Positions 41,898-49,570 of a stretch of DNA of 64,000 nt are shown piece after piece (positions within the stretch are counted from its first letter, which is position 1; the number at the start of each line of letters is the position of its first letter). The position numbers were made by a program, and so were the translations under genes. Where the stretch lies: assembly GCF_965263005.1 (NCBI RefSeq), contig NZ_OZ253579.1:2294001-2358000 (forward strand), read 5' to 3'. The DNA is from Rariloculus sp965263005. GTDB lineage: Bacteria > Pseudomonadota > Gammaproteobacteria > Steroidobacterales > Rariloculaceae. Under the pieces are notes generated by a model. The model saw only the letters and a list, made by a program, of their open reading frames with translations, was not told the DNA's origin and did not search any database.

Positions 41898-42077
41898 AGC
41901 CCGGATATTTCACCAACGTTCGTCGCGAGGGCGTGGAGGCGCCGCTGTGGTGGGGCGCACGGACCGAAGGACGCTGAAGGCATGGCTGACACCATGTTGA
42001 AGCGGCTGTAGGGAGTACGCCTCGCCACAGCGAGCGGATCCGCGGCCGCAGCAGAAGGTTGGTGAAATATCCGGGCT
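41898..42077. mobile_element. MITE-like element, 180 bp with 20-bp perfect inverted ends
   Basis: The 20 bases at 41898-41917 (beginning AGCCCGGATA) are the exact reverse complement of 42058-42077 (ending TATCCGGGCT). The 140-bp interior is GC-rich and encodes nothing convincing. The size and perfect ends fit a miniature inverted-repeat transposable element. I see no other copy and no clear target duplication. The right end supplies the stop codon of yciK. Confidence 0.65.
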
Positions 42078-42822
42078 AAGGTTGGCACTGGAGGCGTTGA
42101 CCCGATACGCCGTGACCGGCGCGGCCGAGCAGGAAGAGATAAGGTCCCGTAAGCTCCTCGGGCCGCACCAGTACAGCAGGGTCCTCTGCCGGATAGGCGC
42201 GCGCACGCATCTGCGTTCGAGCCGGACCGGGATTGATGCGATTGACGCGAATCGATGTGTTCTCGAGCTCATCGGCGAGTACCTGCGCGAGCCCCTCGAC
42301 ACCGAACTTCGATACCGAATAGGCGCCCCAATAGGCACGGCCTCGCTGACCGACCCCGCTCGTCGTGAAGACAATCGAAGCGTCTTCGGATCGGCCCATC
42401 AACGGTAGCAGGCAGCGCGTCAATATGAACGCGGCATTCAGGTTTACGTGGATGACGCGTTGCCAGAGCCCAATGTCGTAGTGCTCGACCGGGCTGCGGT
42501 CGCCGAGCAGGCCGGCATTGTGCAACAGTCCGTCCAAGCGGCCGTAGCGCGCTTCGATCTGCTCGGTCAGGCGTTGATACTCGTCGCCTTGCGCGCGTTC
42601 GAAATCGAGCTGGGCGACGGCCGGCTCGGGGCCGAGGCCGCGCAGCTCCTGATGGAGCGCTTCGAGCACCGCGGCATCCCGTCCGTGCAGCAGCACCGTT
42701 GCTCCGTGTACGACGAGATCGCGCGCGACCGCGCGTCCGATGCCGCGCGTTGCGCCAGTGACGAGCACGACGCGGTCAGCCAGGCAGTCCGGTTCCGGTG
42801 TGTAGTGGCGATAGTCGCTCAT
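42076..42822 (-). CDS. yciK: YciK-like short-chain dehydrogenase/reductase
   Basis: 248 residues. NAD(P) site T-G-A-T-R-G-I-G at about residues 22-29, H-N-A-G-L-L-G-D, catalytic Tyr/Lys in Y-S-V-S-K, and N-P-G-P-A-R-T-Q. The enzyme substrate is unknown. The ATG overlaps the mupP stop (ATGA). The C terminus ends Q-C-Q-P, then a TAG whose bases lie at the right tip of the MITE-like element. E. coli YciK runs about eight residues further, so the natural tail may have been replaced. Confidence 0.9.
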   Translation of the reverse strand: MSDYRHYTPEPDCLADRVVLVTGATRGIGRAVARDLVVHGATVLLHGRDAAVLEALHQELRGLGPEPAVAQLDFERAQGDEYQRLTEQIEARYGRLDGLLHNAGLLGDRSPVEHYDIGLWQRVIHVNLNAAFILTRCLLPLMGRSEDASIVFTTSGVGQRGRAYWGAYSVSKFGVEGLAQVLADELENTSIRVNRINPGPARTQMRARAYPAEDPAVLVRPEELTGPYLFLLGRAGHGVSGQRLQCQP

Positions 42823-43493
42823 TGAAGCGTCGAGTCGAGCTCGGCGAGCGCCTTCGCCAAGCCACTCGGATGGGCGACCACGGCGTCGGCGCCCCAACCG
42901 TAAGGGTTCTCGGCCGGCCGGATATAGCCATAAGCTGCTGCGACTGTCCGCATGCCCGCGGCGCGACCGGCCTCGATATCGCGCGGCGCATCGCCGACGT
43001 AGATGCAACGCGCGGTCGAAAGGCCGAGTTCCTCGGCCGCGAGGCGAAGCGGAGCCGGGTGGGGCTTGCGCTCCGGCAACCTGTCGCCGCCGATGACGCA
43101 TGCGGGCAGCTCGCCTATGCCGATCTGCTCGAGCAAGGCTTCGGTCATCGCATGCGGCTTGTTAGTTACGATTCCCCACCGTCTACCTCTTTCAACCAAC
43201 TTATTAAAAATATCGTTCAACCCACTAAAAAGTATAGAGTTAACACAGATATTTTTCATGTATCTCTCAAGAAAGCGGGCGCGTAAGGCAGAAAGCTCGT
43301 CGTTGCTGCAGTCGGTTCCGAAGCCGAGCTTGATCAGCCCGATCGCACCGTTGGACACCTCGTTGCGCGCGATCGCGTACGGCATCGGCGCGCGTTCGCG
43401 CTCGCGGAGCAAGTCATTGAGTACGTCGACGAGATCGGGCGCCGTATCGACCAAGGTCCCGTCGAGATCGAACAGTACGGCCTCGATAGTCAC
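42819..43493 (-). CDS. mupP: HAD phosphatase, MupP (MurNAc-6-phosphate phosphatase) or Gph
   Basis: 224-residue HAD hydrolase. D-L-D-G-T-L-V-D motif I at residues 9-16, V-T-N-K-P motif II, a Lys in E-R-K-P-H-P, and V-G-D-A-P-R-D-I-E motif IV. It would often be called phosphoglycolate phosphatase, but the order ubiG-this-yciK is that of Pseudomonas mupP, and F-L-E-R-Y-M-K, W-G-I-V-T-N-K-P and N-P-Y-G-W-G-A-D resemble MupP. MupP removes phosphate from MurNAc-6-P in cell-wall recycling. An AT-rich codon patch lies at about 43167-43272. Confidence 0.85.
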   Translation of the reverse strand: MTIEAVLFDLDGTLVDTAPDLVDVLNDLLRERERAPMPYAIARNEVSNGAIGLIKLGFGTDCSNDELSALRARFLERYMKNICVNSILFSGLNDIFNKLVERGRRWGIVTNKPHAMTEALLEQIGIGELPACVIGGDRLPERKPHPAPLRLAAEELGLSTARCIYVGDAPRDIEAGRAAGMRTVAAAYGYIRPAENPYGWGADAVVAHPSGLAKALAELDSTLQ

Positions 43494-44206
43494 GCGGACC
43501 CCGGCTTCGTCGTGTAGACGAAGTAGTTGACGTCGACGTTCCCGCCAAGCGTGTAGGTCTTGAGCAGCGGGTTGTAGTGCATTCCCGTCAATTCCTCGAC
43601 GGCGAGACCCGCCGCGCGGCAGGCACGTGCTAGCCCCGCAGGCCGGATCAGCTTGGCGTACTCGTGCGTACCCTTTGGCAGCAGGCCGAGCACGTACTCA
43701 GCGCCCACGATTGCGAGCAGGAAACTCTTGAGATTCCGGTTGATCGTCGACAGGAACACCGCGCCGCCGGGCCGTACGGCTCGCGCGCAGGCCGCGACGA
43801 TCCGGCCAGGTTCCGGGACGTGTTCCAGTACCTCAAGGCAGGTCACGATGTCGAACGACGCCGGTCCCTCGTCCGCGATCGTTTCGACGTCGATCTCCCG
43901 ATACTCGAGGTCGAGAGCTGACGCCGCCGCGTGCTTCCGCGCCGCATCGAGGTTGTCCGCGGCGAGATCGATCCCGACGACGTTTGCACCGCGCTCCGCC
44001 ATCGCTTCGCTCAGGATTCCACCGCCGCAGCCGACATCGAGGACGCGGGCCGACGAGAGCTGCGCCCGTTGCTCGATATACCCGAGCCTGAGCGGGTTGA
44101 TCTGATGCAGCGGCTTGAAGGGACCTTCCGCGTCCCACCACTGCGATGCGAGGCGCGCGAACTTGTCGAGCTCACCGGCGTCGACGTTGTGTCGCGGTCC
44201 GTTCAT
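43490..44206 (-). CDS. ubiG: Ubiquinone biosynthesis O-methyltransferase UbiG
   Basis: 238-residue SAM methyltransferase performing both O-methylations in ubiquinone synthesis. F-A-R-L-A-S-Q-W-W-D and F-K-P-L-H-Q-I-N-P-L-R near the N terminus are UbiG-specific; SAM motif V-L-D-V-G-C-G-G-G-I-L-S-E-A-M; later L-E-H-V-P-E-P and S-T-I-N-R-N. Overlaps mtaD and mupP by 4 nt each, so the four genes are one coupled operon. Confidence 0.95.
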   Translation of the reverse strand: MNGPRHNVDAGELDKFARLASQWWDAEGPFKPLHQINPLRLGYIEQRAQLSSARVLDVGCGGGILSEAMAERGANVVGIDLAADNLDAARKHAAASALDLEYREIDVETIADEGPASFDIVTCLEVLEHVPEPGRIVAACARAVRPGGAVFLSTINRNLKSFLLAIVGAEYVLGLLPKGTHEYAKLIRPAGLARACRAAGLAVEELTGMHYNPLLKTYTLGGNVDVNYFVYTTKPGSA

Positions 44207-45519
44207 GTCGCGGCAAGCCGCTCAGCCCAGGCATGCGCCGATGCCGAGATTGCAGCCGTGTCCATGCGCGTCAGTTCTCCGTCGCTCACCAGGTGCTCTC
44301 CGGCGACCCATACGTCCGTCACCTGGTCGCGAGAGGCTGAGTAAACGAGTTGCGATACTGGATCGAGCACAGGCAGAAGTCCAGGCGCGCTAAGCTCGAC
44401 GCAGATCGCGTCCGCCGCCTTGCCGGGTACCAGGGATCCCGTTTCGTCGGCCAGTTTCAATGCCCGAGCACCGTTGATCGTCGCCATCTCCATTACGGCT
44501 GACGCTTCAACGGCAGCCGCGTCGCGCGCGACGTGCTTGCCGAAGAGTGCCGCGAGCTCGAGTTCCGACCACAGGTCGAGCCGATTGTTGCTCGCAGCGC
44601 CGTCCGTGCCGAGCGCGACATTGACACCGGCCTTGAGCAAGGCATCGACGGGGCAGGCGCCGCTGGCCAGCTTCAGATTCGATCTGGGGCAGTGCACGAT
44701 GTTTGCCTTCACTTGCGCAAGGCGGTCGATTTCCTCGTCGTTCAGATGCGTTGCGTGGACGCCAACCAACGAAGGCGTCACAAGTCCCAACGCGTCGAGC
44801 CTTGCGAGTGGACGCTTGCCCGTCTCGGCAAAAGCCTGCGCCATCTCTTCGTCGGTCTCGTGAATGTGCGTATGCACGGGTACCAGAAGCTCGTCTGCAA
44901 GCCGGCGGATCCGTTGCAGCGTCTCATCCGAGACGCTGTAAGGCGCGTGCGGAGCGAACGCTGTCGTAACCAGCGGCGCGCTTCTGCATCGATCGTGCAC
45001 AGCGAGCCCCTTGTCGATGTACTCGTCCGGACCCGATGCCCAAGCCGTCGGGAACTCGAGCGCGATCATGCCGACGACGCAGCGTATACCGGCTTCGATC
45101 GCCGTGTCGGCGACGGCGTCCGGAAAATAGTACATGTCGGAAAAGCACGTCGTTCCTCCGAGCAGCATTTCCGCGATCGCAAGCCGCGTTCCGTCGGCAA
45201 CGAATCTCCGGTCGATCCAGCGTGACTCCGCCGGCCAGATACGGTCATGAAGCCATTGTTCGAGCGGCAAATCGTCGGCATAGCCGCGGAACAGCGCCAT
45301 GCCCGCGTGGCAGTGCGCATTGATCAGGCCAGGCAGAAGAACGTGGTTCGGCCGCTCGTGCTCGGTGTCGGGCGCGTACCGTGCGCGCGCATCGTCCGAG
45401 GGCAGAACGTCGATGATTCTGCCCCGGTCCATGGCGAGCGAGAGACTGGACTCGGCCACGACCTCGGGTTCTACCGTCACGGTCCACTTTGGATGGACCA
45501 GGGCATCGATACGCTGCAT
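44203..45519 (-). CDS. mtaD: 5-methylthioadenosine/S-adenosylhomocysteine deaminase
   Basis: 438 residues from ATG 45519; the longer frame to 45663 is not family-like. TRZ/ATZ-type amidohydrolase: N-A-H-C-H-A-G-M-A-L metal site, G-G-T-T-C-F-S-D-M-Y, V-H-T-H-I-H-E-T, G-V-H-A-T-H-L and L-G-T-D-G-A-A-S-N-N-R-L-D. It deaminates MTA/SAH-type nucleosides. SAH is the by-product of UbiG, the next gene, which explains the linkage. Divergent from gyrA. Confidence 0.92.
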   Translation of the reverse strand: MQRIDALVHPKWTVTVEPEVVAESSLSLAMDRGRIIDVLPSDDARARYAPDTEHERPNHVLLPGLINAHCHAGMALFRGYADDLPLEQWLHDRIWPAESRWIDRRFVADGTRLAIAEMLLGGTTCFSDMYYFPDAVADTAIEAGIRCVVGMIALEFPTAWASGPDEYIDKGLAVHDRCRSAPLVTTAFAPHAPYSVSDETLQRIRRLADELLVPVHTHIHETDEEMAQAFAETGKRPLARLDALGLVTPSLVGVHATHLNDEEIDRLAQVKANIVHCPRSNLKLASGACPVDALLKAGVNVALGTDGAASNNRLDLWSELELAALFGKHVARDAAAVEASAVMEMATINGARALKLADETGSLVPGKAADAICVELSAPGLLPVLDPVSQLVYSASRDQVTDVWVAGEHLVSDGELTRMDTAAISASAHAWAERLAAT

Positions 45520-45615
45520 AGGCTGATTGGCGCGCCGAACCGGCGTGCCGGGCTGAAACGATGGCCAAGTATAGCCGCTAGAGGCGTGCGGAAAGCTACG
45601 GGGGAATGCCGTCTG

Positions 45616-45624
45616 TGATAGAAT
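45616..45624 (+). promoter_or_regulatory. Extended -10 promoter for gyrA
   Basis: TG-A-TAGAAT (extended -10) about 165 nt before gyrA; the -35 region (CTACGG at 45596-45601) is poor, as is usual for extended -10 promoters. Leader of roughly 158 nt. Confidence 0.4.
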
Positions 45625-45679
45625 TGGCGCCCGGTCCAGGGCAATTTGAACCGGTACATTCAAGAGGTCGTTGGCCGCC

Positions 45680-45698
45680 GATGACGGCCGCCGTCATC
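45680..45698 (+). promoter_or_regulatory. Perfect 19-nt inverted repeat in the gyrA leader
   Basis: GATGACGGC-C-GCCGTCATC, a 9+1+9 palindrome downstream of the proposed gyrA start site. It can be an operator or an RNA hairpin (8-bp stem, 3-nt loop). Confidence 0.45.
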
Positions 45699-45788
45699 GC
45701 CTGACGGGTCTGTTTCTCATCGTTCGCGTCGATTGTTGCAGCCGCTCCAGCAAGCCTGGGCGCCGGGGCGTGTTTTTGGACAAAACGA

Positions 45789-48341
45789 ATGGTTGGAGCC
45801 GCTAAAGAAATCTTTCCCGTCAACCTCGAAGACGAGATGAGGCAGTCGTATCTCGATTATGCGATGAGCGTGATCGTTGGCCGTGCGCTGCCCGATGTCC
45901 GCGATGGGCTCAAGCCCGTGCACCGCCGCGTCCTCTACGCCATGCGCGAGCTCGGCAACGACTACAACCGCCCGTACAAGAAATCGGCCCGCGTCGTCGG
46001 CGACGTCATCGGCAAATACCACCCGCACGGCGATGCGGCCGTATACGACACGATAGTACGCCTCGCCCAGAATTTCTCGATGCGGTACGTGCTGATCGAC
46101 GGCCAGGGCAACTTCGGCTCGATCGACGGTGACGCCCCGGCGGCGATGCGCTACACGGAAGTGCGCATGGCCCGCATCGCCCAGGAACTATTGGCCGACA
46201 TCGACAAAGACACCGTCGACTTCGCCGCGAACTACGACGAGTCCGAGCACGAACCGACTGTGCTGCCTACCCGGATACCGAACCTGCTTGTCAACGGGTC
46301 GTCGGGGATTGCCGTTGGCATGGCGACGAACATCCCGCCGCACAATCTCGGCGAGGTTGTCGACGCTTGCCTCGCGATCATCGACAACCCCGATCTGACG
46401 CTGGCCGAGCTGATCGAGCTTATGCCGGGGCCCGACTTTCCGACGGCCGGGCAGATCCACGGCGTGCAGGGCATCGTTAGCGCCTACAGCACGGGCAGGG
46501 GGCGCATTTATGTCCGCGCGAAAACGCACATCGAGGAGATCGACAAGCGAGGCCGTGAAGCAATCGTCATCACCGAGCTGCCGTACCAGGTCAACAAGGC
46601 CCGGCTGATCGAAAAGATCGCCGACCTTGTCCGGGAGAAGCGCCTCGAGGGCATCACGGAACTGCGTGACGAATCGGACAAGGACGGGATGCGCGTCGTG
46701 ATCGAGCTCAGGCGCGGCGAGCTGGCGGACGTCGTTCTCAACAACCTGTACAAGCAGACGCCGCTGCAGAGCGTGTTCGGCATCAATATGGTTGGGCTCG
46801 TCGACGGCCAACCGCGCGTGCTGCCGCTCAGAGAACTGCTTAACGTGTATCTCAGGCATCGTCGCGAGGTGGTCACGCGGCGCACGCTGTTCGACTTGCG
46901 CAAGGCGCGCACTCGCGCGCACGTGCTCGAAGGGCTGATGGTCGCGCTTGCGAATATCGATGAGGTCATCGCGCTGATCAGGCGGTCGTCTTCCCCGGCC
47001 GAGGCGAAGACCGCCCTGTGCGAGCGCCGTTGGACGCCCGGCGCCGTCGTCCCGATGCTCGAGCGGGCTGGCGCCGTAGCGACGCGTCTCGATGATCTGC
47101 CGGATGACCTTGGGCTCAGCGACGACGGTTATCGGCTCTCATCAGTGCAGGCACAGGCGATACTTGACTTGCGCCTGCATCGTTTGACGGGCCTTGAGCA
47201 GAATAAAATATCTAATGAATATAATGAGTTATTGGATAAAATTACAGAACATCAAGATATTTTGTCGGACCCGGACAAGCTCCAGGAGGTCATCCGCACC
47301 GAGCTCAGCGAGGTCCGCGAGCGTTATGCCGACGCCCGGCGCACCGAGATCGTCGAGGACTACAGCGATCTGAGGATCGAAGACTTGATTCCCGACCAGT
47401 CGCTGGTCGTAACGCTTTCGCATTCGGGGTACGCCAAAGCGCAGCCGGCCACGGACTACCAGGCACAACGGCGCGGCGGCCGTGGGCGTGCCGCAACGCG
47501 TATGAAGGACGAAGACTTCATCGACCAGTTGTTCGTCGCCAATGCCCACGATACCTTGTTGTGTTTTTCCACGCGCGGCAAGGTCTACTGGCTCAAGGTC
47601 TATCAATTGCCGCAGGCCGGATATACGTCCCGAGGACGGCCGATCGTGAATCTCCTGCCTTTGGAGAAGGACGAACGAATCAGCACGGTGCTGCCGATCG
47701 GTGACTACGAGGAGGACAGGTACGTGTTCTTCGCAACGCGCAACGGCCGGGTCAAGAAGACCCCGCTGGCCGCGTTTTCAAGACCGAGAAGCAAAGGTAT
47801 CATCGCGCTCGAGCTGCGCAGGAAAGATCGTCTGATCGGCGCCGGTATTACTGACGGTAGGCAGGACATCATGCTGTTTGCGCGTTCGGGTAAGGCGATA
47901 CGCTTCTCGGAAGGCGATGTACGGCACATGGGGCGAACTGCCGCCGGGGTCCGTGGTCTGCGTTTGAGCGGACCGGGCGACGAGGTGATTGCGCTTAACA
48001 TCATCGGCGACGGACTGATCCTGATGGCGACGGAGAACGGCTACGGAAAGCTGACGCCGTTGGACGAGTTTCCCGTGCAGGGACGCAGCGGGCAGGGCGT
48101 CATCGCGATCCGCACGTCCGAGCGCAACGGTCCGATGATCGGCGCGATGCAAGTCGCGCCGGACGATGAAGTGATGTTGATCACGTCGGCCGGCACGCTG
48201 GTCAGGACGCCTGTGTCGGATATCTCCGTGGTGGGGCGCAATACGCAGGGCGTCAAGCTTATCCGCCTTGACGAGGAGGACCGACTGGTCGGCATCGATC
48301 GGGTCGAAGCCTTGCAGGAAGAAGAGGCTGGAGAGAGCTGA
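45789..48341 (+). CDS. gyrA: DNA gyrase subunit A
   Basis: 850 residues. N-terminal cleavage domain with catalytic Tyr122 (A-M-R-Y-T-E), numbering identical to E. coli in this region. The quinolone region reads H-P-H-G-D-A-A-V-Y-D, so residue 83 is Ala and residue 87 Asp. The C-terminal DNA-wrapping pinwheel contains the GyrA box Q-R-R-G-G-R-G at about residue 557. It introduces negative supercoils with GyrB. Codons near residues 471-493 form an AT-rich island. Confidence 0.98.
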   Translation: MVGAAKEIFPVNLEDEMRQSYLDYAMSVIVGRALPDVRDGLKPVHRRVLYAMRELGNDYNRPYKKSARVVGDVIGKYHPHGDAAVYDTIVRLAQNFSMRYVLIDGQGNFGSIDGDAPAAMRYTEVRMARIAQELLADIDKDTVDFAANYDESEHEPTVLPTRIPNLLVNGSSGIAVGMATNIPPHNLGEVVDACLAIIDNPDLTLAELIELMPGPDFPTAGQIHGVQGIVSAYSTGRGRIYVRAKTHIEEIDKRGREAIVITELPYQVNKARLIEKIADLVREKRLEGITELRDESDKDGMRVVIELRRGELADVVLNNLYKQTPLQSVFGINMVGLVDGQPRVLPLRELLNVYLRHRREVVTRRTLFDLRKARTRAHVLEGLMVALANIDEVIALIRRSSSPAEAKTALCERRWTPGAVVPMLERAGAVATRLDDLPDDLGLSDDGYRLSSVQAQAILDLRLHRLTGLEQNKISNEYNELLDKITEHQDILSDPDKLQEVIRTELSEVRERYADARRTEIVEDYSDLRIEDLIPDQSLVVTLSHSGYAKAQPATDYQAQRRGGRGRAATRMKDEDFIDQLFVANAHDTLLCFSTRGKVYWLKVYQLPQAGYTSRGRPIVNLLPLEKDERISTVLPIGDYEEDRYVFFATRNGRVKKTPLAAFSRPRSKGIIALELRRKDRLIGAGITDGRQDIMLFARSGKAIRFSEGDVRHMGRTAAGVRGLRLSGPGDEVIALNIIGDGLILMATENGYGKLTPLDEFPVQGRSGQGVIAIRTSERNGPMIGAMQVAPDDEVMLITSAGTLVRTPVSDISVVGRNTQGVKLIRLDEEDRLVGIDRVEALQEEEAGES

Positions 48342-48347
48342 ACTGTC

Positions 48348-49430
48348 ATGGATCGGGTCTATAACTTCAGCGCCGGGCCGTCCGCGCTGCCCGGCCCCGT
48401 GCTCGAGCGGGCGCAGGCCGAATTGCTCGATTGGCAGGGCAGCGGCATGTCGGTCATGGAAGTCAGCCACCGCGGCCCGAATTTCATGGAATACGCGGAG
48501 CGGGCCGAAGCCATGCTCCGCGAGCTGCTCGCCGTGCCCGACGAATATCGCGCGCTCTTTCTGGCCGGCGGCGCGACGCTGCAGTTTGCATCGATACCTT
48601 TGAATCTCTCGGTGCCCGGGTCGACCGCCGACTATGTGGTGACGGGGAACTGGGGCAAGAAGGCGGCTTCCGAAGCCGCGCGTTATCTCAACGTCAATAT
48701 CGCGGCCGACAGCGCGGCGTCGGGATATACAACGATCCCCGACCTCGGGACCTGGTCGGTCAGCGACGAGGCAGCCTATCTGCATTACACTCCGAACGAG
48801 ACCGTCTTCGGCGTCGAGTTTCACGGTATCCCCGATGTCAGCGACGCACCGCTCGTTGCCGACATGTCGTCGACGCTGCTGACGCGGCCAATCGACGTGA
48901 GCCGCTACGGTGTCATCTATGCAGGGGCACAAAAGAACCTCGGAGCGGCAGGGATCACGTTGTTGATCGTCCGTGAAGACTTGATCGGCCGCGCCCGACG
49001 GGAGACGCCAGGAGTCATCGATTACAAGCTCATGGCCGATGCCAACTCGATGTGGAACACGCCGCCGACCTTTTGCTGGTATATCCTGGGACTCGTGCTC
49101 GAATGGCTGCGTGCCCAGGGTGGGCTCACGGCCGTGGCGGAGCGAAACAGGGGCAAGGCTTCGAAGCTCTACGCTGCGATCGACGCTTCGGACTTCTATG
49201 ACAACGTGGTCGATCCGGCGTGCAGATCGTGGGTGAACGTGCCGTTCAAGCTCGCGACGTCCGAGCTCGATCAGGCCTTCCTGGACGAAGCCGAGGCTGC
49301 CCGTCTGACGAACCTCAAAGGCCACCGGCTCGCAGGCGGTATGCGGGCGAGTCTCTATAACGCGATGCCGGAGTCGGGGGTCGACGCGCTCATCGACTTC
49401 ATGGCGGACTTCGAGGCCCGCCGGGCATGA
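48348..49430 (+). CDS. serC: Phosphoserine aminotransferase
   Basis: 360 residues, full length. It converts 3-phosphohydroxypyruvate to phosphoserine, and also acts in pyridoxal phosphate synthesis. Y-N-F-S-A-G-P-S-A-L-P near the start, S-H-R-G-P-N-F-M-E, the W-G-K-K-A segment, PLP Lys in G-A-Q-K-N-L-G, and S-L-Y-N-A-M-P near the end. Starts 6 nt after gyrA. Confidence 0.96.
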   Translation: MDRVYNFSAGPSALPGPVLERAQAELLDWQGSGMSVMEVSHRGPNFMEYAERAEAMLRELLAVPDEYRALFLAGGATLQFASIPLNLSVPGSTADYVVTGNWGKKAASEAARYLNVNIAADSAASGYTTIPDLGTWSVSDEAAYLHYTPNETVFGVEFHGIPDVSDAPLVADMSSTLLTRPIDVSRYGVIYAGAQKNLGAAGITLLIVREDLIGRARRETPGVIDYKLMADANSMWNTPPTFCWYILGLVLEWLRAQGGLTAVAERNRGKASKLYAAIDASDFYDNVVDPACRSWVNVPFKLATSELDQAFLDEAEAARLTNLKGHRLAGGMRASLYNAMPESGVDALIDFMADFEARRA

Positions 49431-49570
49431 ACTTCGAGACTTCCGTTCGGGTGCCTGCCGCGATCATCGCTGTCGATGCGCCGGTGAGTTCCGGCACCGT
49501 AATGCGAATTGGAGCCGCAGACGGCGTACTTTCCGCGCGCGTGCCGCCGATCATCGAATTCGGACACTAA
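49427..49570 (+). CDS. Possible 47-residue coupled ORF between serC and pheA
   Basis: An ATG overlaps the serC stop (ATGA) and the TAA overlaps the pheA ATG (TAATG), so translation could pass through all three. The peptide is 47 residues, hydrophobic-neutral, with no recognised family. Either a real small protein, a coupling device, or a remnant of a lost gene. Confidence 0.35.
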   Translation: MNFETSVRVPAAIIAVDAPVSSGTVMRIGAADGVLSARVPPIIEFGH

